From assembly GCF_965208485.1 (NCBI RefSeq), contig NZ_OZ242344.1:4340001-4404000 (forward strand): 64,000 nt of DNA, written 5' to 3'. The notes beneath the pieces are model-generated. The model searched no databases and had not been told where the DNA came from. It worked only from the letters and a program-made list of their open reading frames with translations. Positions 18,333-27,393 of the stretch are shown here, piece after piece; the stretch's first letter is position 1, and every line of letters starts with the position of its first letter. A program made the translations under genes and the position numbers. The DNA is from Poriferisodalis sp965208485. GTDB lineage: Bacteria > Actinomycetota > Acidimicrobiia > Acidimicrobiales > Poriferisodalaceae.

Positions 18333-19517
18333 ATGAGGTCCAAGAACCGAAGGCCAGCCAAGAACGGCGGACCGGCCAGCGTCACCGATCAGCAACTGGC
18401 CGCCGCGGTGGCGGACGTGATCGATCCCGAGCTGCGCCGGCCTATCGGCCAGATGGGGATGCTGCGCGCGGCTGCGGTTGCCGGTCGCGCCGGCCAGGTG
18501 CTGGTCGCGCTGCCGTCAAATGACTGGCCGGCCGCCGGACATGTCTCACACGCTGTCAGCGAGGCCGGGTGCGCGATCGACGGCATCGACGACGTGGTCG
18601 TGGAGTTCACGGTCATGGACGAGGCCGAGCAGTCCGCGCTGCGAGCGCAGCTCATCGGCGACCCGGCTGCCACGGCGGGCACCCACGACGGACACGGCCA
18701 CGCTGAGGGACGCGCCGTCCCCTTCGCCCAAGCCGGGAACAAGACGCGCGTGCTGCTGGTGGCCAGCGGCAAGGGCGGCGTCGGCAAATCCAGCGTGACC
18801 GTCAACCTGGCGATCGCGCTGGCCCAGCGCGGCACACGCACTGCAGTCATCGACGCCGATGTCTGGGGCTTCTCCATTCCCCGGATGCTCGGTGTCGCTC
18901 GCCCGCCGACGGTGATCGACCAGATGGTGGTGCCCACCGAGGCGCACGGCGTGCGCTGCATGTCGATGGGCTTCTTCGCCCGCGAGGACCAGCCGGTGAT
19001 CTGGCGCGGCCCGATGCTGCACAAGGCACTCGAGCAATTTCTCACCGATGTCTTCTGGGACGAACCCGACCATCTCCTCGTCGATCTCCCGCCCGGCACC
19101 GGAGACATCTCGCTGTCGCTGGCGCAGTTCCTGCCTCGCTCAGAGATGCTGGTGGTGACCACGCCGCAGCCCGCAGCGCAGAAGGTGGCCCAACGCGCTG
19201 CCCAGATGGCGGGACGGGTGAACCTGCAGGTGAGGGCGGTGATCGAGAACATGAGCTGGTTCACCGGTGACGACGGCAGGCGCTACGAATTGTTCGGCGC
19301 GGGCGGCGGGCAGGCGCTTGCGGACGAGCTGGAGGTCCCGCTGCTCGGGCAGGTGCCGCTGGTGCCGCAGCTGCGAGCGGGGGGAGACGAAGGCATGCCG
19401 ATCACGGCCGCCGATCCTGACAGCGAGGCCGCCGGTGTCTTCCGGGACATGGCGAAGCTGCTGTGCGAGGAACACCTGCCGACCCGCCGCTACAACGAGG
19501 GACTGAAGCTGCTGTGA
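18333..19517 (+). CDS. mrp: Mrp/NBP35-type iron-sulfur carrier ATPase
   Basis: A 394-residue protein. The N-terminal MIP18/DUF59-type domain (about residues 20-105) is followed by a P-loop with the deviant Walker A 'ASGKGGVGKSSVTVNLA', then 'VIDADVWGFSIPRML' and 'LLVDLPPGTGDISL'. The CxxC cluster motif seen in many Mrp proteins near 'IENMSWF' is absent here ('TGDDGRRYELFG'). The proposed family role is Fe-S cluster delivery. It follows the ccm genes by 107 bases, possibly in the same transcript. Confidence 0.9.
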   Translation: MRSKNRRPAKNGGPASVTDQQLAAAVADVIDPELRRPIGQMGMLRAAAVAGRAGQVLVALPSNDWPAAGHVSHAVSEAGCAIDGIDDVVVEFTVMDEAEQSALRAQLIGDPAATAGTHDGHGHAEGRAVPFAQAGNKTRVLLVASGKGGVGKSSVTVNLAIALAQRGTRTAVIDADVWGFSIPRMLGVARPPTVIDQMVVPTEAHGVRCMSMGFFAREDQPVIWRGPMLHKALEQFLTDVFWDEPDHLLVDLPPGTGDISLSLAQFLPRSEMLVVTTPQPAAQKVAQRAAQMAGRVNLQVRAVIENMSWFTGDDGRRYELFGAGGGQALADELEVPLLGQVPLVPQLRAGGDEGMPITAADPDSEAAGVFRDMAKLLCEEHLPTRRYNEGLKLL

Positions 19518-19536
19518 GTGCGTCGGGGCGGAGCCG

Positions 19537-21168
19537 GTGAGTGCGCCAGTGGTGCCGGCGATGGACCAGGCACCGAGGGCGACGCTCGGCGAGATCAGCT
19601 TCGACAATCGCTTCACAGCGGTTCTTCCCGCCGACCCCGAGCGCGAGAACTTCCGCCGCCAAGTCGGCGGCGCCTGCTACTCGCGGGTCGCGCCCACCGC
19701 GACCACGGCGCCGCAACTGCTCGCTCACAGCGTCGAGATGCTGGAACAGCTCGGCCTGGCGCCCGAAGTGGTCGACGACCCGCAGTTCGCTGCCGTCTTC
19801 GGCGGGAGCGCCGTGCTCGACGGCATGGATCCCCACGCCCACTGCTACGGCGGGCACCAGTTCGGCAACTGGGCCGGCCAGCTCGGTGACGGCCGGGCTA
19901 TAGCGCTCGGCGAGATGGTGGATCGCGACGGCCGGCACCAGACGCTGCAGCTGAAGGGTGCCGGCCCGACGCCGTATTCCCGGACGGCCGATGGACTGGC
20001 AGTGCTGCGCAGCTCGGTGCGCGAGTTCCTCTGCAGCGAGGCGATGGCACACCTGGGTGTGCCCACGACGCGGGCGCTCAGCTTGGTCGGAACCGGCGAC
20101 ATGGTCATCCGCGACATGCTCTACGACGGCAACCCGGCACCCGAGCCCGGCGCGGTGGTCTGCCGTGTGGCGCCGTCGTTCGTCCGCTTCGGCAACTTCG
20201 AGATCTTCGCTTCACGCGGCGACGTCGAGACGCTGCGCACCCTGGCCGACTACGTCATCGACACTGGCTTCCCGCACCTCGTCCGCGAAGCGACACCCGG
20301 CCGGTACGTGCAGTTCTTCGAGGAGGTAGTGCGGCGGACCGTCGAGATGGTCTGCGAATGGATGCGGGTGGGCTTCGTCCACGGCGTCATGAACACCGAC
20401 AACATGTCGATCCTGGGCCTCACCATCGACTACGGCCCCTACGGCTGGCTCGACGACTACGACCCTGATTGGACTCCCAACACCACCGACGCCGCCCACC
20501 GCCGCTATCGCTTCGGCGCCCAGCCGGCAGTCGCCCAGTGGAACCTGATGCAGCTCGCGAATGCGCTCTACCCGCTCGTCGGCGAGACGGAGGGTTTGCA
20601 AGCAGCACTCGACGTCTATGCGCCGCACCACGAGCAGGAGTGGTCGACGATGATGGCGGCCAAGCTCGGCCTGCCGCGGATCGACGGCCAAGGCGACCGC
20701 GAGCTGACCGTTGCCGCGCTCAACGTGCTGCGACTGGTCGAGACCGACATGACGGTGTTCTGGCGGCGCCTCGCCTCCGTCCCCACGGCTGAGAGCATCG
20801 ATCCTGCCGAGCGCATCGCCCCGCTCGCCGATGCGTACTACCGGCCGACGGAAGTCACCGACGAGCACCGATCGGCGACCAGCGAGTTCGTCGAGCGCTA
20901 CGCGGCACGGCTGCGAGCGCTCGGCATCTCAGATGGGGCCCGGGCTGCGGCCATGAACAAGGTCAATCCCAAGTTCGTGCTGCGGAACTACTTGGCCCAG
21001 CTCGCAATCGACGCTGCCACCGTGGGCCGGCCCGAAGCCATCGGCGAACTGCTCGATGTCATGCGCCGTCCCTACGACGAGCAACCCGAGCGGAAGTCGT
21101 ACGCAGCACTGCGCCCCGACTGGGCCCGCACCCGAGTCGGCTGCAGCCAGCTCTCCTGCAGTTCCTAG
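19537..21168 (+). CDS. selO: Protein adenylyltransferase SelO (YdiU/UPF0061)
   Basis: A 543-residue pseudokinase-fold enzyme that AMPylates proteins. Conserved segments are 'CYGGHQFGNWAGQLGDGRA', 'LKGAGPTPYSRTADGLAVLR', 'GVPTTRALSLVGTGD', 'FVHGVMNTDNMSILG' and 'IDYGPYGWLDDYDP'. The C-terminus 'GCSQLSCSS' carries Cys at the place where eukaryotic SelO has selenocysteine; here the codon is TGC, so this one is not a selenoprotein. The start is GTG 19537, 19 bases after mrp. The TAG stop lies inside an inverted repeat (21164-21275). Confidence 0.93.
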   Translation: MSAPVVPAMDQAPRATLGEISFDNRFTAVLPADPERENFRRQVGGACYSRVAPTATTAPQLLAHSVEMLEQLGLAPEVVDDPQFAAVFGGSAVLDGMDPHAHCYGGHQFGNWAGQLGDGRAIALGEMVDRDGRHQTLQLKGAGPTPYSRTADGLAVLRSSVREFLCSEAMAHLGVPTTRALSLVGTGDMVIRDMLYDGNPAPEPGAVVCRVAPSFVRFGNFEIFASRGDVETLRTLADYVIDTGFPHLVREATPGRYVQFFEEVVRRTVEMVCEWMRVGFVHGVMNTDNMSILGLTIDYGPYGWLDDYDPDWTPNTTDAAHRRYRFGAQPAVAQWNLMQLANALYPLVGETEGLQAALDVYAPHHEQEWSTMMAAKLGLPRIDGQGDRELTVAALNVLRLVETDMTVFWRRLASVPTAESIDPAERIAPLADAYYRPTEVTDEHRSATSEFVERYAARLRALGISDGARAAAMNKVNPKFVLRNYLAQLAIDAATVGRPEAIGELLDVMRRPYDEQPERKSYAALRPDWARTRVGCSQLSCSS

Positions 21169-21275
21169 TGCCGTGTCAAGCAACCTTCGCTGTGGCGGGG
21201 ATCGCTGGGGGGCCTGCTCGCAGGCGAAGCGACGGCGCCAGCAACCGCGCAAACGTTTGCTGACGCGGCACTAGG
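21164..21275. repeat. 112-bp inverted-repeat element starting at the selO stop codon
   Basis: Left arm CCTAGTGCCGTGTCAAGCAA (21164-21183) and right arm TTTGCTGACGCGGCACTAGG (21256-21275) are reverse complements with two differences. The 72-base centre is GC-rich and can fold further. The right half (GCGCAAAC, TTGC, GACGC, then CACTAG) resembles the right half of the element at 57159-57260. It may be a terminator-like hairpin or a small MITE. Confidence 0.6.
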
Positions 21276-21694
21276 CACTGTCAGAGCCCGAGTGCTGCGC
21301 CAGTACCTCGACTTGAGTTGTCCCCTCGACGCAATGCAATACCTCGACCCCGGCCGCATGTACATCGCCGATGCCATCAGATTGGCCCGACGCGCTTGGA
21401 ACACCCCAGCGGACGGGCGGCGCCGGGGCTGTCAGGTCGATGCCGCGGCCCGCCATCCATAGACATCCCGCCAGCTGGCTTGGCGCTGCCCTCCATGCGC
21501 AACAGCGTGCCGATTTGTCACGATGTTGTTGTAGGCCGCAGTTGCTTGAGGGTTCTCGTTGTCGAGAGACGGAAGCCATGTCGTCTTACGGCGGCGTCTC
21601 AGAACCCGTGCGGGTAGGCGAGCCGGTCGGTAACCAGAGCAGAATTCGAAGCGAACTGCTGCTGTATCAGTGCCTACTGGCTCGAGTCCTCAGC
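21276..21694. other. Gap with no supported gene
   Basis: The plus strand stays open in the selO frame from 21169 to a stop near 21462 and includes 'RVLRQYLDLSCPLDAMQYLD', but I recognise no domain and no start with a ribosome-binding site. The rest, up to the end of the CWB2 gene at 21695, shows no gene, RNA or clear terminator. Confidence 0.5.
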
Positions 21695-24600
21695 TCAGCT
21701 GTCGTCGGCTGCGGGCACGGTGACCGTGACCGTATAGACGCGCACGTCGGCGTTGTCGGTGTCCGCGTCGCCGTCGGCGTCATAAGACGACGTCACCGTG
21801 ATCGTGTTGTCGCCCGCGCTGAGCGTCGCTGAGGTCCCTGTGCCGGTCGTGCCGTCGGCTGCCTCCCATGCGACCGTCACCGTCGCGTTGTCCGCGAACG
21901 CCGCCGCCGCGGTCACCGTCGCCGATGTCGCGCCCGCCGCCGCGGTGCCCTCATAGGCGAAGATGCCCGTCTGGAACAGCCCGAAGTCCGCACCCGAGAC
22001 CGACAGCGACTCCAACGCCGCCGAGACCGGCATGCTGAACGCGTAGATCTTCCCCGGCGCGTCAGCGTTGCAGTTCAAGAAGTGCGCCTGTGGGTCTCCG
22101 CAGTGCCACTCTTGTTTGATGTCGGACACCCACATGGTCGCTCCGTCGGACCAGATCCCGCGTGCGATGACGACACCCGCCCAGTCGAGAACAGTCGGCG
22201 TGAGTTCGAGGTCGCTGCGGCGTGCGCCGCTGTCAAGATCGAACGCGTAGACCCGCTTGTCATGTCTGTCAGCCACCCACATCGTGACGCCATCGGACCA
22301 CAGCGCCGACGGCGAGGTCGCGCCCGCTGCGGCAATCGTGGTGATGTCGTGTTGCGAGCGACGCTCACCGGTTGCGAGCGAGTACGCGAAGATCTTGTCG
22401 TGTGAGTCCTCGGCCACCCACACGGTGTCGCCGTCGGACCAGATGCCCGAGGCTTCGCAGAATCGGCTGCCGTGATGCCCGCTCATGTCGACATCGAGGT
22501 CGCCGTTGTGGGTGAGCGTCGCCAAGTCGAACGCGAACAGGAAGCAGCGCAGGTGGTCGGCGACCCACAAGGTGTCGCCGTCGGACCACAGGTCGAACGG
22601 TTGCGGCGTCCTGTTGTAGAAGTTGCTGTCTTCGGTGTCGAAGATGCGGTTCGGGTCCAAGGCGCGGGTGTTCATGTCGTACGCAGCGACGAATTCAGCG
22701 ACCCATTCGAAGAGCACCCACATGGTCGTTCCGTCCGACCATAGGCCATTCGGGTCCCTATCGGTCCTCACACGCACATTGGTCTCGCGCACTTCGGCCG
22801 GGTACAGGTCGGTGAAATCCTTCTCGGGCTGGCGTGAGAACAGTCCGTCGTTGTCGACGAGGCGGATCGTGAGCGAAGTGCCGGAGGTGCTGAGGACGCC
22901 GTCGGGCAGGTCTCCCAAGGCGAAGACCACGTATTCGCCGTCGTCGTCGTCTGAGTCGTCGACGGCGGTCACGGTGATGGTCTTCTGGGTCTCTCCTGCG
23001 CCGAAGTCGAAGCTGAGGTCCTCGACTGAGTAGCTGATGTCGTCGGCGACGGCACCGCCGCGCAGGTCTGCTGTCAGCGTGATCGTGATCGTCTCTTCGG
23101 GCGGGCTGTCGATGCTGACGCGGACCTGAGCGTCGCTGCCGCCCTCATACGCGTATTGGTGCACCCTTTGCAGCCGCACCCCGATCTCGTCGTCGACGAT
23201 GTCGACGGTCGCGGTGCGCGGATCGACCGCGGTGAACCGTGGCGGCAGGTCGCCGAAACTCAGGGACAGCCGATGGCCGTCGTTGTTGAGGCCGTCGTCC
23301 GCGACGGTCACGGTGAACGTCGCGCTGGTCTGGTCCGCCGCGAACGCCAACGCGCTGCGCGACAGCGAGTACCGGCGACCAGCGCCGCGCAATGCGACCT
23401 TGAGCGGCACCGTGACTTCTCGCTGGGGCGCCTCGGACAGCTCCACGGTGACAGTCACCGGCGCGCCGCCCTCTTCGACGCGATAGGACCCGCTGCTGAA
23501 GCTGATGCCCACATCGGGGGTGTCGGCGTCGACCAGCGTCACGGTCGCCTTCCCCGACGAGGACAGCCGGACGCACGGGTTCGACGGGGCGGCGAGGCTG
23601 AAGGTCAGCGTCTCGTCGAGTTCGAGTCGGCTGTCGTCGGCTGCGGCCACTCTGAAGGCCGCCTGGGTCTGGGCGGCCCCGAATGCCAGCGTCGAGTGCG
23701 ACAGCACATAGTCGTCGTTGCTCACCGCGTCGCCGTGGGCGAGGTTCAACTGGAATGTGACCGGCACTGTTGGCGCCTCGGACAGCTCCACGGTGATCGT
23801 CTCCGCCGCGCCGCCCTCAGTGACCTTGACCCGGCTCGGGCTGAACCAAGCGGACGGCCTCGAGCACACCTCATCACGAGAAGCAACGTCCCCGGTGTTG
23901 GTGTTGTCTGGGTTGGTGTTGCCTTGTGGGGTGCTGTTGTCGGTGTCCGGGTTGGTGTTGTCGGTGTTGGTGTTGTCGGTGTTGGTGTTGTCGGTGTTGG
24001 TGTTGTCTTGTGGGGTGCTGTTGTCGGTGTTTGGGTTGGTGTTGTCTGGTGTGTTGTTGTCGGTGTTGTCGGTGTCCGGGTTGGTGTTGTCTGGTGTGTT
24101 GTTGTCGGTGTTGTCGGTGTCTGGGTTGGTGTTGTCGGTGTTGTCGGTGTCTGGGTTGGTGTTGTCGGTGTTGGTGTTGCCTTGTGGGGTGCTGTTGTCG
24201 GTGTCTGGGTTGGTGTTGTCTGGTGTGTTGTTGTCGTTGGAGGTTTCGTTGGGGGTTTCTGTGCCGGTGGGGCTGCGGGGTGCGGCGGTGGTGGTGCGGC
24301 AGTTGCGGAGGTCGTTGTCGAGTGCGTAGCGGGCGGCGGCTGCGGCGTCGGTGACGCGTGCGGCGGGGTAGCCGAGCTCGGCGAGCTCGTCGGCTGTGCT
24401 GTTGCTGATCGTGTCGGTGTCGCCGACCACGACCGCGAGCTGCGGGCGGACGCGTCCCAGCGCCGAGCGCGTGTCGCTGCCCAGCCCGTCCGCGCTCGCC
24501 GTGTAGAGCACCACGCTGTCGCCCAGCGCCGCCGCCAGCGCCGCCGCCGTGCCGACGTCTGCCTGCGACCAGCCGTTCGCGATCACCGCGGCCTCCGCGC

Positions 24601-25453
24601 AGCCGGGCGCCCACCGGCGGGCCGCCAGCGCGGCTGTCGCCACCCGGTCCTTGCCGCCCACACGCTCTGTCCCGACGCCGCCGGCCGCCCCGGCCGCCGC
24701 AGCGACAACCGAGTCAGGCACCGCCGCCGCGCCGCCCACCACCACGATCCCGCCGACCGCCTCACCAGCGAGCACCTGCCGCGTCTGGTCCGGCAACGAA
24801 CCCGAACCCGAGTACAGCACCACATCCGCGCCGCCCGCAGCCACCACCGCAGCCGCCACACCCACATCAGCCAACGACCACCCATCCGCCAACACCACCC
24901 CCGCAGCGGCCCCGCCCGAACGGCCCGCCAGCACCCGACGCGCCGCAGCAGCCGCCGTCGCCACCCGATCCGCGCCGCTCACACGCTCCACCACAACACC
25001 GGGCGCCAACGACTCCAACTCCGCAGCCACAGCACCGCCCAACGCAGCCTCGCCGCCCACCAGCACCACACCCGACACCACACCCGCAGCCCGAACCACA
25101 CCCCCAGCCGACTCGCCCAAACCCCCAGCCGACTCCGCCGCCACCACCACATCACCCACACCGCCACCCACCAGCCCAGCCGCCACACCCACATCAGCCA
25201 ACGACGAACCATTCACCACCACCAACACCACACCACCAGAACCCTCCGACTGCGCACCCGCCGACGGCACCGCACCCCCCGCCAACACCACCACGACAAG
25301 CACACCCCACAGACCCCTGCCGCGGCCCGGCGAAACGCCGCGCCGACACCTCACACCACCCGCAAAACCCCGAACCAACCCCAGCACCGAACCAACCCCA
25401 ACGCTCCCGCCGCCAACACAGGAACGAGACAGAGACAACAAACGAACCCGCAC
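21695..25453 (-). CDS. Secreted CWB2 surface protein with Calx-beta domains and 'IWSDG' propeller-like repeats
   Basis: About 1252 residues from the GTG at 25453; a GTG at 25354 is an alternative. A long basic N-region leads to a signal peptide ('GLWGVLVVVVLAGGAVPSAG'). Three CWB2 repeats follow at about residues 70-390 ('VVNGSSLADVGVAAGL', 'LADGWSLADVGVAAAV', 'IANGWSQADVGTAAAL'). Next come an Asn/Thr/Asp-rich linker (about 400-525), three Calx-beta-like domains ('TEGGAAETITVELSEAP', 'VEEGGAPVTVTVELSEAP'), five or six repeats like 'GIWSDGDTVWVAEDSHDKIF' that suggest a beta-propeller, and a C-terminal cadherin-like beta-sandwich (about 1148-1252). It is probably anchored in the envelope through CWB2 and acts in adhesion; that role is inferred. 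The start is crowded by an IS3 remnant at 25476. Confidence 0.85.
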   Translation of the reverse strand: MRVRLLSLSRSCVGGGSVGVGSVLGLVRGFAGGVRCRRGVSPGRGRGLWGVLVVVVLAGGAVPSAGAQSEGSGGVVLVVVNGSSLADVGVAAGLVGGGVGDVVVAAESAGGLGESAGGVVRAAGVVSGVVLVGGEAALGGAVAAELESLAPGVVVERVSGADRVATAAAAARRVLAGRSGGAAAGVVLADGWSLADVGVAAAVVAAGGADVVLYSGSGSLPDQTRQVLAGEAVGGIVVVGGAAAVPDSVVAAAAGAAGGVGTERVGGKDRVATAALAARRWAPGCAEAAVIANGWSQADVGTAAALAAALGDSVVLYTASADGLGSDTRSALGRVRPQLAVVVGDTDTISNSTADELAELGYPAARVTDAAAAARYALDNDLRNCRTTTAAPRSPTGTETPNETSNDNNTPDNTNPDTDNSTPQGNTNTDNTNPDTDNTDNTNPDTDNTDNNTPDNTNPDTDNTDNNTPDNTNPNTDNSTPQDNTNTDNTNTDNTNTDNTNPDTDNSTPQGNTNPDNTNTGDVASRDEVCSRPSAWFSPSRVKVTEGGAAETITVELSEAPTVPVTFQLNLAHGDAVSNDDYVLSHSTLAFGAAQTQAAFRVAAADDSRLELDETLTFSLAAPSNPCVRLSSSGKATVTLVDADTPDVGISFSSGSYRVEEGGAPVTVTVELSEAPQREVTVPLKVALRGAGRRYSLSRSALAFAADQTSATFTVTVADDGLNNDGHRLSLSFGDLPPRFTAVDPRTATVDIVDDEIGVRLQRVHQYAYEGGSDAQVRVSIDSPPEETITITLTADLRGGAVADDISYSVEDLSFDFGAGETQKTITVTAVDDSDDDDGEYVVFALGDLPDGVLSTSGTSLTIRLVDNDGLFSRQPEKDFTDLYPAEVRETNVRVRTDRDPNGLWSDGTTMWVLFEWVAEFVAAYDMNTRALDPNRIFDTEDSNFYNRTPQPFDLWSDGDTLWVADHLRCFLFAFDLATLTHNGDLDVDMSGHHGSRFCEASGIWSDGDTVWVAEDSHDKIFAYSLATGERRSQHDITTIAAAGATSPSALWSDGVTMWVADRHDKRVYAFDLDSGARRSDLELTPTVLDWAGVVIARGIWSDGATMWVSDIKQEWHCGDPQAHFLNCNADAPGKIYAFSMPVSAALESLSVSGADFGLFQTGIFAYEGTAAAGATSATVTAAAAFADNATVTVAWEAADGTTGTGTSATLSAGDNTITVTSSYDADGDADTDNADVRVYTVTVTVPAADDS
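23885..24240 (-). repeat. Asn/Thr/Asp linker array (9-24 bp units)
   Basis: The coding strand repeats AACACC, GACAAC and CCGACA-type words, giving strings such as 'DNTNPDTDN', 'STPQGNTN' and 'NNTPDNTN' about 15 times. All unit lengths are multiples of three, so expansions stay in frame. It separates the CWB2 and Calx-beta regions. The plus strand is GT-rich and markedly different in composition from the flanks. Confidence 0.85.
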
Positions 25454-25475
25454 AACACGCGACCCTACAACCCCA

Positions 25476-25702
25476 TGAATCACCCCGGTTTTGGTGGAGG
25501 CTCTGTTCCTTGAGAGGATGGAGCGATGCCAGGAAATGGGAGATATCCAGTCGAGCTGCGTGAGCGGGCGGTGAGGATGGTGCTCGAGGGTGAGCGCCAG
25601 TTCGGGTCTCAGTGGGATGCGATCTGCTCGGTCGCCAAAAAGCTGGACCCGACGCCGGAGACGGTGCACAAGTGGGTGCGCCGCGTTGAGTTCATCGATC
25701 TG
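25476..25702 (+). mobile_element. IS3-family element remnant (left end and start of orfA)
   Basis: The left end TGAATCACCCCGGTTTTGG resembles IS3-group terminal repeats. An orfA start at 25526 (MPGNGRYPVELRERAVRMV) encodes the HTH 'ICSVAKKLDPTPETVHKWVR', then loses similarity after 'RRVEFIDLL', where the IS1380 element is inserted. No orfB or right end is visible beyond 27341, so the element was truncated before or during the later insertion. Confidence 0.7.
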
Positions 25703-25707
25703 CTTAG

Positions 25708-27336
25708 CCCAGATCCACCGGTGGGGTGTGCGGTGTCGGGTTGGGCGGGATGTCGGTGGCGCGGTTTGTCGTGGGGGCGGGGTGAGGGCTGGGCGGACGC
25801 GTGGTTGGTCGGCGTCGGCTCGGGGGTTGGTTTGTGTGCTGCGCCTGGGGTGTGCTGCGCGGCGCTGCGTGGCGCTGGGGTTTGCTCAGCAGCGCTGGGG
25901 CAGGTTGCGGATGTGTCGCAGCGCGGCGGTGAACTGGGCTGCCCAGGGCCATTTGGCGGGCAGCCGCAGGGTGGGTCGGCCGCTGCGGTTGACGAGCCGG
26001 GCGGGGATGTTGAGCAGGCGTCGGGCGATGGTGGCTGCGACGGTGAGCTTGCGGGGTTCGTGGACCCGGCCGATGCGCGCGGTCCAGCGTGCGATGTTGT
26101 GGGCGAGGACGGCGAAGGCGAGCCAGGCGGCGTTGGCCGCGAACCGTCCTGAGGGGCTGTGGGCGAGGCCGCCGGCTTTGAGGTCCTTGATTGCTTGTTC
26201 GACGCGGGCGTGGGCGCGGTAGGCGGTGTCGGCTGCTTTGGTGTCGAGCTCGTCGTCGTCGATGTCGGTGACGAACGCGTGGTGGCGCCAGTTCGGCCAC
26301 AGCTCGGCTTGGTCGCCGACGAGGCGGGTGCGGCGCACCACGAGGCGGACCGTGCGCTTGGGCTTGCCCGCAGCGCGTCGGCCGCTGGTCAGCGTGGCCT
26401 GGGCGACCTGGGCTTCGCCGTCGTCGGTGTAGCCGATCGGTGTCCAGTCGTCGTCGCCGATGGCGGCGATCGCCTTGTCGACAGCAGGGTTGCGGGCGAT
26501 CGCGATCAGGAACCTCGTGCCGTGCGCGTCGAGCTTGTCGATCAGGTCCCACGAGAAGAACCCCGCGTCAGCTCGAAGCGTGAGCGCCGCGCCCGGCGCC
26601 AGGCGGCGCACCCGCGCCAAGGTCTCCGCGGCGAAATCGACGTGTCCCCGCTGCGAGGAGCCCTTGCGCATCCGGGAGTGCACGATCTCACCGGTGTCGT
26701 CGCGGGCCGCCACCAGCGGGTGATAGCCGAGCCGCCCGCCGTGGCCGTACGCGGCGCCGTGCTTCGCGTCGCTGTGCACCTCGCACAGCGTGGAGTCGAT
26801 GTCGACCGTGATCGCTTCCGCGGCCGGGGCGGCCCCAGCAGCCCACGCACGGCCCAACGCGAGCTCCTGGGCGCGGTCGAGCTGGCGCACATGACCCCAC
26901 GAGAACGACCTCGCGAACGTCCCCAGCGTGGACGGCGCCACCGGCGCGAACCCCAGCACCGACCCAGCCGAGCCGGCCCGCAGCCGATCCGCGTCAGAGA
27001 AGAACGACCCGCCCACCAGCATCGAGCACACCGCCGTGAGCACCTTCGCTCCCGACCCGCGGCCCGCCGCCGGCGGACGCACAGTCTCGTCGATCAAGCC
27101 CTCCAAGCCCAGCCGGCCCGCCAAGGTGCCCACCGCCAGCAGACCCGCGTCCCCCACCAAAGAGCCCTCGTCGAACACTGCCTCGACCCGGTCCAACAAC
27201 CGCGTATCATCGCTCACAGAAAGTGCCTCCCGTCATGGCATCACGCCGCGTTCTCACAACCGGCAAAATGCCACGTCAGGAGGCCTTTCTGGTGGACGCA
27301 AACCCCCACCAGCCCAACCGAACCGGTGGATCGGGG
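25708..27336. mobile_element. IS1380-family insertion sequence, apparently complete
   Basis: A 1629-bp element with 15-bp terminal inverted repeats (CCCAGATCCACCGGT at the left; the right end reads CCCCGATCCACCGGT in reverse complement, one mismatch). It is flanked by the 5-bp direct repeat CTTAG (25703-25707 and 27337-27341), the expected target duplication. It contains one transposase gene on the minus strand. Intact ends, intact gene and identical target repeats suggest a recent, possibly active copy. Confidence 0.85.
25886..27217 (-). CDS. IS1380-family transposase
   Basis: A 443-residue DDE transposase, full length for the family. It has an N-terminal helical region ('GLLAVGTLAGRLGLEGLID'), the first Asp in 'AITVDIDSTLCEVH', the second in 'LTLRADAGFFSWDLID' and a C-terminal Glu in 'YRAHARVEQAIKDLKAGG'. 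'AYGHGGRLGYHPLVAARDDTG' is also characteristic. It catalyses cut-and-paste movement of the surrounding element. No frameshift was seen. Confidence 0.92.
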   Translation of the reverse strand: MSDDTRLLDRVEAVFDEGSLVGDAGLLAVGTLAGRLGLEGLIDETVRPPAAGRGSGAKVLTAVCSMLVGGSFFSDADRLRAGSAGSVLGFAPVAPSTLGTFARSFSWGHVRQLDRAQELALGRAWAAGAAPAAEAITVDIDSTLCEVHSDAKHGAAYGHGGRLGYHPLVAARDDTGEIVHSRMRKGSSQRGHVDFAAETLARVRRLAPGAALTLRADAGFFSWDLIDKLDAHGTRFLIAIARNPAVDKAIAAIGDDDWTPIGYTDDGEAQVAQATLTSGRRAAGKPKRTVRLVVRRTRLVGDQAELWPNWRHHAFVTDIDDDELDTKAADTAYRAHARVEQAIKDLKAGGLAHSPSGRFAANAAWLAFAVLAHNIARWTARIGRVHEPRKLTVAATIARRLLNIPARLVNRSGRPTLRLPAKWPWAAQFTAALRHIRNLPQRC

Positions 27337-27393
27337 CTTAGAGCCGACGTCGTCCGGTAACCCGCGGGCCGTTCGGACCCAGGGTTCAGCTTC

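Noticed and set aside
20985..21168. SelO as a selenoprotein
   Set aside because: Its C-terminal Cys codons are TGC and no UGA is present; the name reflects the eukaryotic family only.
21169..21462. 98-codon open frame following selO in the same frame
   Set aside because: It follows a TAG, not UGA, has no start with ribosome-binding site, overlaps the inverted repeat and matches no family I know.
23156..25513. 785-codon plus-strand open frame across the CWB2 gene
   Set aside because: Antisense of the CWB2/Calx-beta protein; composition follows the repeats and no domain is seen.
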